The notes beneath the pieces were generated by a model. That model was not told the origin of the DNA. It ran no database searches and saw only the letters and a program-made list of their open reading frames with translations. From assembly GCF_016908295.1 (NCBI RefSeq), contig NZ_JAFBDO010000003.1, positions 372,001-436,000 of the forward strand: a stretch of DNA of 64,000 nt, given 5' to 3'. Positions 34,648-43,109 of the stretch are shown piece after piece (the stretch's first letter is position 1; every line of letters begins with the position of its first letter). This DNA comes from Thalassobacillus pellis (GTDB lineage: Bacteria; Bacillota; Bacilli; Bacillales; Halobacillaceae). Both the position numbers and the translations under genes were made by a program.

Positions 34648-35949
34648 TTGCGACAAGATAGTATGTATGACTTGATCGGTGTCGGAATTGGCCCATTCAA
34701 TTTGAGCTTGGCAGCATTACTGGATGACCAGCCGGAGGCCAATCCTTTATTTTTTGAACAAAAAGGTAAATTCGAATGGCATCCAGGCATGCTGATTGAA
34801 GGTACAAAGCTGCAGGTCCCGTTTCTGGCAGACCTCGTCACAATGGCGGATCCAACTAGTAAATATAGCTTTTTGAATTATATCCATGAACATGAAAGAA
34901 TGTACCAGTTCTATTTTCTGCAAAGACTGGATATTCCCAGGAGGGAATACAACGATTATTGTCAGTGGGTCTCCCGACAGCTGGAAAGCTGCAGGTTCGG
35001 ACACCGTGTTACTGACTTGCGTAGAATTGAGGATGGAGAATCATATTTTGAAGTGGAAGTACGTGATTTAGAAAATAATGAAACAAAGGTTTATCATGCA
35101 AAGAACGTAATCCTCGGAACAGGAAGCGTTCCTGCTATGCCGAAATCGTTTCAGGGTTTACCGGAAGAAGACGTTTTCCACACAGCAGAATTTTTAAGAT
35201 ACCAGGATAGATGCAGAAAAGCAGAGTCCATAACCGTTGTTGGCTCCGGCCAAAGTGCTGCGGAAGCTTTCCGCGAGTTACTGAAAGAGCAAAGGGAGCA
35301 CGGCTATCGTCTTGATTGGATTACACGATCTTCTGGATTCGATTCCATGGAAGAATCCAAATTGAGTCTTGAGCACTTTTCCCCTGATTATGTAAATTAT
35401 TTTTACCAGCTGCCACAAGAAAAAAAGGACGAAATTTTCCCGACTCAAGGGCTATATTATAAAGGTATCAGCAACCATACTGTAACCGATATATATAATC
35501 TTCTATACGAATACTCTGTTGGTGAGGAAGAGTTGAACGTCGGACTTCAGGTATTATCTGAAGTGAAAGGCATAGAACAAAATCCGGAAGGGGATTACCG
35601 GATTACATGCAGGCACGTAGAGACGGATGAGACCTTCACCCATGACAGTGAAATAGTCATAACGGCAACAGGCTATCAACCGCTTGTCCCTGACTTTGTT
35701 GAAAGCCTTGCAGATATGATTGAATGGGATGATAAAGGCCGTTATAAAGTCGAAGGGGATTACCGGCTGAAAACAGTGGATCAACGTAACCAAATTTACG
35801 TCCACAGCGGTATTTCTCATACACACGGAGTAGGTTCGACTAACCTTGGGCTTGCGATACATCGTAATAAAGTTATTGTAAACCATCTCCTCGGCCGCAA
35901 CGTATATCACATACCTGAAAAAAATATCTTTCAAAAATTTCATGTATAG
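34648..35949 (+). CDS. SidA/IucD/PvdA-type amino-acid N-monooxygenase
   Basis: Flavin-dependent N-hydroxylase of about 433 residues. FAD motif LIGVGIGPFNLSLAALL, FEWHPGMLIEGTKLQVPFLADL, NADPH motif VVGSGQSAAEAF, and late ATGYQP. It hydroxylates the side-chain amine of lysine or ornithine for hydroxamate siderophores. TTG 34648 is chosen: GGGGA is about 10 bases upstream; the first ATG is at 34663. No siderophore synthetase, acetylase or transporter is close, so the pathway is not evident. In an ectoine maker, 2,4-diaminobutyrate is another conceivable substrate (speculation). Confidence 0.88.
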   Translation: MRQDSMYDLIGVGIGPFNLSLAALLDDQPEANPLFFEQKGKFEWHPGMLIEGTKLQVPFLADLVTMADPTSKYSFLNYIHEHERMYQFYFLQRLDIPRREYNDYCQWVSRQLESCRFGHRVTDLRRIEDGESYFEVEVRDLENNETKVYHAKNVILGTGSVPAMPKSFQGLPEEDVFHTAEFLRYQDRCRKAESITVVGSGQSAAEAFRELLKEQREHGYRLDWITRSSGFDSMEESKLSLEHFSPDYVNYFYQLPQEKKDEIFPTQGLYYKGISNHTVTDIYNLLYEYSVGEEELNVGLQVLSEVKGIEQNPEGDYRITCRHVETDETFTHDSEIVITATGYQPLVPDFVESLADMIEWDDKGRYKVEGDYRLKTVDQRNQIYVHSGISHTHGVGSTNLGLAIHRNKVIVNHLLGRNVYHIPEKNIFQKFHV

Positions 35950-35969
35950 AAGATACTATCAAATGAAAA

Positions 35970-36024
35970 ACGGGGCTGTCCTATAAGTCTGTAATAGACT
36001 AATTGGGGCAGCCTTTTCTGTATT
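35970..36024 (+). terminator. Terminator after N-monooxygenase
   Basis: GGGGCTGTCC ... GGGGCAGCC outer stem with inner AGTCT/AGACT stem, followed by CTTTTCTGT. Confidence 0.75.
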
Positions 36025-36111
36025 GTTGATACTTGAAAAGTGTGCTGGGAAAAAATAAAAACCACTAAAAAGATCCATTATAATCGAAATGTTAAAGTTT
36101 ATGGTTGATTT

Positions 36112-36235
36112 TCACAAATCGCTTGCCGCGGGGAGTACCACAAGTCTCCTGGTACTTTGCCTTGCAATCCCTCATCAGCCTTGCCTCTCCCGTAGGAGTT
36201 CCATGTTTCCTTGCCCAACTTAGCGATTAACAATG
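36112..36235. repeat. GC-rich degenerate repeat, CCGCGG type
   Basis: CAAATCGCTTGCCGCGGGGAG ... is trimmed: the core CTTGCCGCGGGGAGTACC and the later TCTCCCGTAGGAGTTCC blocks match the copy at 31.53 kb. The flanks TCGCTTG/AGCGATTAAC are loosely complementary. It fills most of the 470-base gap between the N-monooxygenase and nhaC. Confidence 0.5.
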
Positions 36236-36260
36236 CAAAAACCTTCTTTTTTTACAATCA

Positions 36261-36296
36261 AAAACCACAAAGAAAAATCAGCTTCTTCGTGGTTTT
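36261..36296 (-). terminator. Hairpin downstream of nhaC-like gene
   Basis: AAAACCAC.AAGAA / CTTCTT.GTGGTTTT; T run on the minus strand. From 36300 to 36420 only AT-rich spacer is seen. Confidence 0.65.
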
Positions 36297-36420
36297 ATAT
36301 TTCTAAGAGTCCTAATGGGGCAAGCCCCCAGTTTAAGGTCACATATTAGCCATCACCTTTGGCTTCCCTGGGCACAGGAATCTTGAGGATATTTACTATG
36401 TCTTTTTTCCTGGTTATAGC

Positions 36421-37830
36421 TTACATAAAAAAGGTCAGTGCAAAATACCCAACTGTTGCTACACCGGCAGCAATCAAAGCAGGCTTTAATTTGAAACGGG
36501 AATATTTGACTGGGTTCAACTTCAAGATACCGGCCGTTGTATTGGTGTCATCACTAAGTGGGGAAGCAAATGCTCCGAAAGTTCCGCTCGCAAAAACAGC
36601 TCCAATGACGATTGGCAGATCACTGCCCGCCACTGCTGCAATCGAAATACCTACAGGCATTAATATTCCCCATGTCCCCCATGCTGATCCGATAAAATAA
36701 GATAACCCGCAGCCAAGCACGAACAAAACCACAGCGACATAACTCGGAGGTATCCAGTCGAAGGAATTGGATATGGTTTCTGCAAAACCAAGAGCCTCTG
36801 ATCCTTTACTCAGTCCCCATACCATTGCAAGAAGAAGAATGATGCCCATGATTTCATTTCCACCATAAATCAAGCTGTTCATCATTTTCCTCAGCGGCTG
36901 TCCTGCGAATTTCAAAAAAACTACAAGACCAATTAAAGTCACCACAACTGCGATAACCATTGCATCAAGAACATTCGCATTTATCAGCGCTTGCAAACCT
37001 TCTTCATTTTTCTTCCTGCCGAGCATATACATTAGGAAAAAAGTTAAACCGATGACCACAAAAAGAGGGATAATCAACGTCCAGGGCTGAGAAGGAAGAT
37101 CCTTGGCGACGGCAGGGTGACAGTCTTCCCATTGATCATCATCTTTTTTTGTCTCGTTGGATGTATCCTCTGCATCTGTTGCAGATTTTTTGGAACGATG
37201 GAAAAAGCTTAAATAAAAGCCGAGCAGGAGCATCGCAATCGCAAAAAAGTTGTAGGGAATGCTTTGAAGATAAAGCATGTAAGGATCTCCTTCGAGTCCC
37301 GTCTGGTGAAGGGATAACTCGACCACAGAGCTCATGTAGCCTACGAAGGCCGTAGCCACAGGTATCATCACGACAAGGGGGGAAGCGGTTGTTTCAATTA
37401 CAAACCCCAGTTCCTGCTTAGTCATAGGGAGGTTTTTTCTCATCGCTTTCATTACAGGAGCAATCGTGACGATTCGGAAGCTTGGAGCTGCAAATGTGCC
37501 AAGTGAAGATAACCAGGTCAATAAAAAAGCGCCTCGTTTGTCATCGACTTTTTTGGTCGCTGCTTCTACAAACCCTTTAATTCCACCAGCCATTTTGATG
37601 AGACCGATCAAAGCTGAAAAAGCATACAGGAAGATAATAATTTTCAGGTTATTTGCGTCCTGTAACCCCTGTATGATGAATTCAAGGGAGGTGGTCATTC
37701 CGCCCAGCCAATCCGGCTCCACTAAGTACCCGGCAACAACAACTGCAAATAATAAACTAGGTATAACTTGTTTAGTCCAGATTGCGGCGGCAATAACCGC
37801 TGCGAATGGCAAAATTGCAACCCAATCCAT
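36421..37830 (-). CDS. NhaC-family Na+/H+ antiporter-like transporter
   Basis: 469 residues, about 11 hydrophobic helices, with a polar loop rich in Asp/Glu/Lys near residues 215-250. Segments such as FLLTWLSSLGTFAAPSFRIVTIAPVM, IGSAWGTWGILMPVGISIA and FGAFASPLSDDTNTTAGIL are characteristic of NhaC-like carriers. Exports Na+ or exchanges organic acids or amino acids against ions. ATG 37830 has GGAGG seven bases upstream. Divergent from the S-box-msrA unit; in a halophile sodium extrusion is likely. Confidence 0.82.
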   Translation of the reverse strand: MDWVAILPFAAVIAAAIWTKQVIPSLLFAVVVAGYLVEPDWLGGMTTSLEFIIQGLQDANNLKIIIFLYAFSALIGLIKMAGGIKGFVEAATKKVDDKRGAFLLTWLSSLGTFAAPSFRIVTIAPVMKAMRKNLPMTKQELGFVIETTASPLVVMIPVATAFVGYMSSVVELSLHQTGLEGDPYMLYLQSIPYNFFAIAMLLLGFYLSFFHRSKKSATDAEDTSNETKKDDDQWEDCHPAVAKDLPSQPWTLIIPLFVVIGLTFFLMYMLGRKKNEEGLQALINANVLDAMVIAVVVTLIGLVVFLKFAGQPLRKMMNSLIYGGNEIMGIILLLAMVWGLSKGSEALGFAETISNSFDWIPPSYVAVVLFVLGCGLSYFIGSAWGTWGILMPVGISIAAVAGSDLPIVIGAVFASGTFGAFASPLSDDTNTTAGILKLNPVKYSRFKLKPALIAAGVATVGYFALTFFM

Positions 37831-37985
37831 ATGGAAACCTCCTAAGCTGTAGATGAATAATTGCCTTTGTTTAGGTTGTGGAAAAGTCACTGGAACTATT
37901 CTTTGAAAAATATGATTTTATCTCTTTACATCCTTTTGAAAAATATGTATGATAGGAATTACAAATTTAAAAACAAATCGATAAC

Positions 37986-38100
37986 TTCTTATCCAGAGAG
38001 GCGGAGGGACTGGCCCTTTGATGCCCGGCAACCATCGGATCCTTTGATTCGAAACGGTGCCAATTCCTGCAGGATTGATTTCCTGATAGATGAGAGGACG
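37986..38100 (+). ncRNA. SAM-I (S-box) riboswitch upstream of msrA
   Basis: All hallmark blocks are in order: CTTATCCAGAGAGGCGGAGG, GACTGGCCCTTTGATGCCCG, GGCAACC, GGTGCCAATTCCTGCAG, GATGAGAG. P1 pairs CTTATC with GATGAG. It ends 16 bases before a terminator. SAM binding normally favours termination. Confidence 0.95.
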
Positions 38101-38115
38101 TATGCATAAACGTAC

Positions 38116-38150
38116 GGATCCCTTTCTTGGATAAGAGAGGGGTCCTTTTT
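38116..38150 (+). terminator. Riboswitch-controlled terminator
   Basis: GGATCCCTTTCTT pairs with AAGAGAGGGGTCC and five T follow. The GATAAGAG segment could pair alternatively with upstream P1 bases as antiterminator. Confidence 0.9.
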
Positions 38151-38214
38151 ACGTATAAAGGCTCGTCAATCTCTTGCGAAAGAAGTTACGTGAGTGGAAA
38201 GGAAGCGATGAGTG

Positions 38215-38688
38215 ATGTCAACAGCACTATTTGCAGCAGGATGTTTTTGGGGTGTAGAAGCCTGGTTTGAAAATGTGAAGGGAGTAACCGCAACAAGAGT
38301 CGGTTACGCTGGAGGTATTATCGAGAACCCTAGTTATGAAGTAGTGAAAACCGGGCAGACCGGACACGCAGAAACAGTGAAGGTAGAATTCAATCCAAAC
38401 GTAATCAGTTACGAGCAGCTGGTCGATGCTTTCTTTGAATGCCATGACCCGACAAGCAGAAACCGGCAGGGAGAGGACATTGGCTCCCAATATCGTTCTA
38501 TTATTTTTTATAATGATGATTCTCAACATAAAGCGGCAATCTCCAAGGTTCTGGAGTGGAACCAAAAAGGTGTTTTTAAGAATCCAATCGCAACCGAAGT
38601 AAGAGAAACGATCAATTTTTATGAGGCAGAAGAATATCACCAGAAATATTTGCAGAAAAACAAAACCGTATCCTGTGGAATCGTGTGA
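38215..38688 (+). CDS. msrA: Methionine sulfoxide reductase A
   Basis: 157 residues, cytosolic repair enzyme for methionine-S-sulfoxide. Catalytic Cys10 in AAGCFWGVEAWF; GYAGG, TGHAETVKVEF, and the conserved DPTSRNRQGEDIGSQYRS segment. A recycling Cys lies in the C-terminal VSCGIV. AAAGGAAG is nine bases before ATG 38215. It is the first gene after an S-box riboswitch and terminator, so its mRNA should fall when SAM is plentiful. No msrB follows. Confidence 0.95.
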   Translation: MSTALFAAGCFWGVEAWFENVKGVTATRVGYAGGIIENPSYEVVKTGQTGHAETVKVEFNPNVISYEQLVDAFFECHDPTSRNRQGEDIGSQYRSIIFYNDDSQHKAAISKVLEWNQKGVFKNPIATEVRETINFYEAEEYHQKYLQKNKTVSCGIV

Positions 38689-38702
38689 GCCATTCACACG
38701 AT

Positions 38703-38795
38703 TTTTTTTTGGCACTTTTATGAAAGATTAAACTTGTTAATGGATAAAAGGCTTTCGCCATAAGGACTTGGTGAAAAGACAAGTTTTTCTGAAAA
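38703..38795. repeat. Dispersed repeat, copy 1 (CCATAAGGACTTGG type)
   Basis: Shares TTTCGCCATAAGGACTTGG, CAAGTTTTTC and the preceding GCACTTTTA..GAAAG..TAAA.TTGTT block with 59747-59833. The ACTTGG.GA.AAG.CAAGT part can fold as a hairpin. Confidence 0.6.
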
Positions 38796-38847
38796 TATTT
38801 ACACCATTTACCAACCTTATTTGGTATTATCAAGGAAGAGGAGTGTG

Positions 38848-39546
38848 ATGTTAGTGGGCAAATATTCACTTGATGAATTTATAAATCAGACCAGACAGGA
38901 TGAATCGGAAAATGAGTATTTTGAATTGGAAACTCCCCGCATGCTGGAAGTGAACCTTGCTGGTGATGTCTGGGCAAAAACGGGCTCCATGATCTCCTAT
39001 GACGGCCAGATTAAATTTGAGCGGGAAGGCATACTGGAGCACGGGGTAGGGAAAATGCTTAAGAAAGCTTTTACGAGCGAAGGCAGTTCCTTAATGAAAG
39101 CGAAAGGGAATGGAAGACTCTATCTTGCCGATCAGGGGAAGAAGATCACCATTTTTGATTTGAATAATGAGGCGATAACGGTAAATGGGAATGACCTTCT
39201 GGCATTCGAACCAGGTATTGATTGGGACATCAAGCTGATGAGAAAAGTTGCCGGAATGATGTCAGGCGGCCTGTTCAATATTACCTTGCAGGGACGTGGA
39301 AAAGTAGCCATTACCTCTCATTATGAACCGTTAACATTACTGGTTACACCGGATAAGCCTGTTATAACGGATCCAAATGCCACGGTTGCCTGGTCTGGGC
39401 ATCTCCAGCCGGAATTCCAGACAGATATTACGATGAAAACATTTTTCGGGCGGGGCAGCGGGGAATCGATACAAATGAAATTCAGCGGAGATGGATTCGT
39501 AATTGTTCAGCCTTATGAAGAAGTCTATTATGCCAGCAAAAGTTGA
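38848..39546 (+). CDS. AIM24-family protein
   Basis: 232 residues, beta-rich. FELETPRMLEVNL, GDVWAKTGSMISYDG, NITLQGRGKVAITSHYEPL and the C-terminal FFGRGSGESIQMKFSGDGFVIVQPYE fit the AIM24/TIGR00266-like family. Function in bacteria is unknown. ATG 38848 has GGAAGAGGA at 6-8 bases. Single gene. Confidence 0.83.
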   Translation: MLVGKYSLDEFINQTRQDESENEYFELETPRMLEVNLAGDVWAKTGSMISYDGQIKFEREGILEHGVGKMLKKAFTSEGSSLMKAKGNGRLYLADQGKKITIFDLNNEAITVNGNDLLAFEPGIDWDIKLMRKVAGMMSGGLFNITLQGRGKVAITSHYEPLTLLVTPDKPVITDPNATVAWSGHLQPEFQTDITMKTFFGRGSGESIQMKFSGDGFVIVQPYEEVYYASKS

Positions 39547-39683
39547 GGTAAGACCATCTTTTTTATGCGGATTTTATTGATTTGTCAGGAAGTTCGCCGA
39601 TATATAAAGTAAGTGTGAATCCATTCATCTACGCCTAGCACAAGCAATAAAAAATCCAGCTATTAACCAGGAGGTTAACCAGT

Positions 39684-40106
39684 ATGTTGAAAAAAAGTAT
39701 AAGCGTTCTCTTATTGTCGTTCATTATGGCGCTGGCATTCGGCCCCAATGTCTTCGCTTCCGAAGTCGAAGACACTGAAAAAGCTTACCAGATGATCGAA
39801 GAAACCAACGCTGAAATCGCAGAAATGATTGAAATAGCTCAAGACGTTGCAAATGAACTGCAGCAGGATTATTTAGAAGACATGGAAACCATCGCAGATG
39901 AAACAATGGCAGCACAACGCACAGAACAATATAACAGCGAATTGGACGTTATCATCAATATTCTTTATGAAACGACACTGCAAATGACTCAGGATACCAT
40001 TGCTGAAGCTGAAAAGCTGGGGGTTTACGCTCAATGTGAATGGATACTGGTCGATATTGCTGACAGGCAAGTATGGATCGACCCTATCAGGGTTGTAGGA
40101 AGCTAA
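39684..40106 (+). CDS. Secreted helical protein of unknown function
   Basis: 140 residues. Signal peptide MLKKSISVLLLSFIMALAFG with probable cleavage after VFA (SE follows). The mature part is acidic, helical, rich in Glu/Met/Ala (TNAEIAEMIEIAQDVANELQ) with one Cys in AQCEWILVD. GGAGG is well placed. Stands before the HD-GYP gene by about 40 bases, so co-transcription is possible. No family recognised. Confidence 0.75.
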   Translation: MLKKSISVLLLSFIMALAFGPNVFASEVEDTEKAYQMIEETNAEIAEMIEIAQDVANELQQDYLEDMETIADETMAAQRTEQYNSELDVIINILYETTLQMTQDTIAEAEKLGVYAQCEWILVDIADRQVWIDPIRVVGS

Positions 40107-40148
40107 TTGCCTTGTTGCCCTGAATTTGTCCCGGAAAGGAGAATGCCC

Positions 40149-41057
40149 GTGGAAGGTTTAAGAATAATGAAAGATGGTTCATTTCTTGAAAAAGTTACTA
40201 GTGAATCCACGAGTATTAGCCTTTTGGGTCGTGGTGACGGGGTAGAAATAATATTACAGACAGTTTTTAAAGGTAAACTATTTTACTTGTATCCAAGTGA
40301 TAACAATCACACGATGGAATTCTTTTATATATTGAATGGGAAAATGAAAGGTGAGATCGAAGGTGAAAAGGTAACCTTAGGTCCGAACGATTATTTTTCC
40401 GGACAAGGAATAAAAGAGCCCGTCCATTTTGTGGCTGAAGATGAAGTGACATACCTCTGGGTAATTACGGAACCGACGTTTCATTACATCAGCAAGGATA
40501 TAAAAGCACTAAGAGATATTATCGTAAATGTTGAGAAGAAAGACCGTTATACGTTTATGCATAGTGAAAGAGTAGCAAATTATTCGGTCAAAGTAGCAAA
40601 AGAATTGAAATTGCCAAAAAGTCAGCTGGAAGAACTGTACCTTGCAGCTGAATTGCATGATATCGGAAAATACAAAATACCAAGCGAGATATTGAACAAA
40701 CCAAGTAAGCTGACAAAGGAAGAGTTTAACGTTATTAAGAAGCATCCGGAAGATGGAGCTGACATGGTTAAGAACACGAACTATGAAAATATTGCTAAAG
40801 TCATTGAACAGCATCACGAACGGCTGGATGGGTCTGGTTATCCATCAGGCATCAAAGAACATGACATCCTCCTGCCTTCTAAAATTATTGCCATATGTGA
40901 TACTTTCGACGCGATGACTGAGGATCGGACCTATCGTAAGGCTTTTTCTGCGCAGTACGCTATGGATGAAATAAAAAGACTTGCGGGAACTCACTTCGAT
41001 CCCGAATTAGTAAATGTTTTTGAAAAGATACTTAGAGAAGAAGGAAAAATAGAATGA
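40149..41057 (+). CDS. Cupin-HD-GYP domain protein
   Basis: 302 residues. The N-terminal cupin (about 20-110) reads HTMEFFYILNGKMKGEIEGE. The C-terminal HD-GYP domain has HSERVANYS, ELHDIGKYKIPSEIL, HHERLDGSGYPSG and CDTFDAMTEDRTYR, so the metal site and GYP motif are intact. HD-GYP proteins hydrolyse c-di-GMP; the cupin may sense a small ligand. GTG 40149 is chosen with AAAGGAG seven bases upstream; ATG 40143 touches the site. A terminator follows. Confidence 0.88.
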   Translation: MEGLRIMKDGSFLEKVTSESTSISLLGRGDGVEIILQTVFKGKLFYLYPSDNNHTMEFFYILNGKMKGEIEGEKVTLGPNDYFSGQGIKEPVHFVAEDEVTYLWVITEPTFHYISKDIKALRDIIVNVEKKDRYTFMHSERVANYSVKVAKELKLPKSQLEELYLAAELHDIGKYKIPSEILNKPSKLTKEEFNVIKKHPEDGADMVKNTNYENIAKVIEQHHERLDGSGYPSGIKEHDILLPSKIIAICDTFDAMTEDRTYRKAFSAQYAMDEIKRLAGTHFDPELVNVFEKILREEGKIE

Positions 41058-41065
41058 GTACCATG

Positions 41066-41095
41066 ACGCCCAGCAAAAAGGGCGTTCTTTTTTTT
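41066..41095 (+). terminator. Terminator after HD-GYP gene
   Basis: ACGCCC / GGGCGT, loop AGCAAAAA, then ten T-rich bases. Confidence 0.88.
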
Positions 41096-41195
41096 GTGCC
41101 TGGAAGCAATTAAGGAATTGGCCCACACAAGCATGGGCATTCGTTCATAGGATAAATCCAAACGCGAGCTATGTGCTCAAAAAGGAGACATCAAG

Positions 41196-42620
41196 ATGGC
41201 ATTAACAGCAGCTCATTGGATTTATGCGATTGTGACATTTGCCGTTATTGTTACCATGATCTTCAGAAAAGGCGTTGTGCTCCCGACTTTACTTGGGACT
41301 TTTCTGGTGGCATGGGTATACAATGGCAGTCTTGTCGGTGGGTTCACTTCTGTTTTTAACGCGAACCTGACCGCTGCAAAAGAATTATTCAGTATATTTT
41401 TGATTATCACCTTCATGGTGGCTTTGCTTCATTCCCTGAAGGATTTGGGAGCTGATCGACAAATGATTGCTCCGATACAAAAAGTAATGACAAATGGGCA
41501 TATTGCATTTGTAATGCTGATTATCATTACGTTCATCATTTCCCTGTTTTTTTGGCCGACGCCAGCCGTGCCGTTGATTTGTGCATTGCTGGTCCCGGCT
41601 GCAGTCCGTGCTGGTCTGCCAATAATGGGAGCAGCGATGGTGGTAGCTCTCGCTGGTCAGGGAATGGCATTGTCTTCGGATTACGTTATGCAAATAGCAC
41701 CGATGCTCAGTGCTAAATCTGCTGGTATAGAAACAGCTGCAGTAGCGGATAAAGCCTTGGTTTTGTCCTTGATTACGGGTGCGGTCGCGATTACACTCGC
41801 TTATCTTTCCATCAGAAAACAAATCCGTAAGCCGAATGATCCGCTTAATGAGAAGGAAATGAATAATTTACCTGGTGGGAAAGGCGGCTCCTCGGCTTCA
41901 GCAAGGAATTCTCATCCACGGTGGAGTAAAGCATTTGCCATTCTTGTACCATTATCCATGCTGATTGTAATCATTTATATGACCTATACCAAGGTCAGCA
42001 GCGGTCGAATGGGCGGATTTGAAGGAGGAGACGGCGCAGCGTTTATAGGCGGTGTTGCCGTATTACTTCTTGCCTTCTCAACCATGGCTTTCGGTAAAAG
42101 TAAAGCATTGGACCGAATCTCGGACCATATTACCGACGGGTTTGTATTCGCATTCAAGGCAATGGGACCAGTGATACCAATCGCAGGCTTTTTCTTTCTG
42201 GGAAGCGGGGACTTTTCTGCCAGTATACTGTCGCTTGGAGACAAGGCTAGTCCAGCATTTTTATTTGACCTTGTTCAGGCGGGGCAGAATGTTATACCGG
42301 AAAATGCGGTACTGTCTGCCTTTGGTATTTTGATCATTGGTATGATTACAGGTCTTGACGGCTCAGGTTTTTCAGGCTTGCCATTAACGGGAGCGTTATC
42401 TGGAGCGCTTGCATCTGGTGGTATTGATCCTGCGACACTTGCAGCAATCGGGCAGATGGGATCTGTCTGGGTAGGCGGGGGGACCGTCATTGCCTGGTCA
42501 TCCCTTGTGGCTGTTGCAGGATTCTGCGGAGTACCCGTCATGGAATTGGTACGGAAAAACTTCCTTCTGGTAATGGCCGGTCTGCTGGTATCAACGGTCC
42601 TTGCCCTGTTTATCTGGTGA
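41196..42620 (+). CDS. Polytopic permease, ion-transporter-like
   Basis: 474 residues, about 11 helices, repeated halves with conserved GQGMALSSDYVMQIAP and ITGLDGSGFSGLPLTGALSGALASGG, which look like re-entrant loops of the ion-transporter superfamily. A polar loop with Gly/Ser/Asn lies near residues 215-245. Substrate unknown; organic acid or Na+-linked transport is likely. AAAGGAGA precedes the ATG. A strong shared terminator follows. Confidence 0.72.
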   Translation: MALTAAHWIYAIVTFAVIVTMIFRKGVVLPTLLGTFLVAWVYNGSLVGGFTSVFNANLTAAKELFSIFLIITFMVALLHSLKDLGADRQMIAPIQKVMTNGHIAFVMLIIITFIISLFFWPTPAVPLICALLVPAAVRAGLPIMGAAMVVALAGQGMALSSDYVMQIAPMLSAKSAGIETAAVADKALVLSLITGAVAITLAYLSIRKQIRKPNDPLNEKEMNNLPGGKGGSSASARNSHPRWSKAFAILVPLSMLIVIIYMTYTKVSSGRMGGFEGGDGAAFIGGVAVLLLAFSTMAFGKSKALDRISDHITDGFVFAFKAMGPVIPIAGFFFLGSGDFSASILSLGDKASPAFLFDLVQAGQNVIPENAVLSAFGILIIGMITGLDGSGFSGLPLTGALSGALASGGIDPATLAAIGQMGSVWVGGGTVIAWSSLVAVAGFCGVPVMELVRKNFLLVMAGLLVSTVLALFIW

Positions 42621-42624
42621 CAAT

Positions 42625-42665
42625 AATAAATCCCGGCCATCACATAGATGACCGGGATTTATTAA
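42625..42665. terminator. Bidirectional terminator
   Basis: AATAAATCCCGG.CAT pairs with ATG.CCGGGATTTATT. It serves the permease and overlaps the stop of the convergent coiled-coil gene. Confidence 0.9.
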
Positions 42666-43042
42666 AATCCGCCTTCTGTAGCGGAAAAAGGGATATTCAA
42701 ACGATTTTCAACCGTACGAAGCCGCTGATTTAAACGGTTTAGTCGCCTTGTATGTCGTTCTTCCGTTTGCCGTAGTTGGTTGACCACACTATTCAAACGT
42801 GTAATATCACGGTTCTGCCGGTTCAATTCCCTCTCGAGCCGGTTAATTTCTCGCTCCTGCTGTTCATTCTGCCGTTCGAGTGCTGTGACTCTTCTTTCAA
42901 GCTGAGGTGGCTGGCGGTCAATATTGGCTTCTGATTGATTGTACTCATAATAGTTTTCATAAGGTACTGCTGATACCTGCCCTGATGGTGCAGGATATGG
43001 CGGATAATAGGTCCCATAGATATAGTATGGATTCACTTGCAT
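42662..43042 (-). CDS. Tyr/Pro-rich coiled-coil protein
   Basis: 126 residues. Residues 1-40 are Tyr/Pro-rich ([18 protein letters not shown]), residues 48-115 are a basic-acidic coiled coil with Arg/Asn/Gln heptads ([16 protein letters not shown]). GGGAGAAGG precedes the ATG, 2-4 bases short of ideal. Such short Tyr-rich coiled proteins occur among coat components; function here is not known. Confidence 0.7.
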   Translation of the reverse strand: MQVNPYYIYGTYYPPYPAPSGQVSAVPYENYYEYNQSEANIDRQPPQLERRVTALERQNEQQEREINRLERELNRQNRDITRLNSVVNQLRQTEERHTRRLNRLNQRLRTVENRLNIPFSATEGGF

Positions 43043-43109
43043 CCTTCTCCCTTTACGTGATTTATATCTCAGCATATGTCACGAAAGCGAGTTCAGTCAC
43101 GTCAAACGC

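Noticed and set aside
37861..38109. 82-residue frame upstream of msrA
   Set aside because: It is the S-box riboswitch read as protein.
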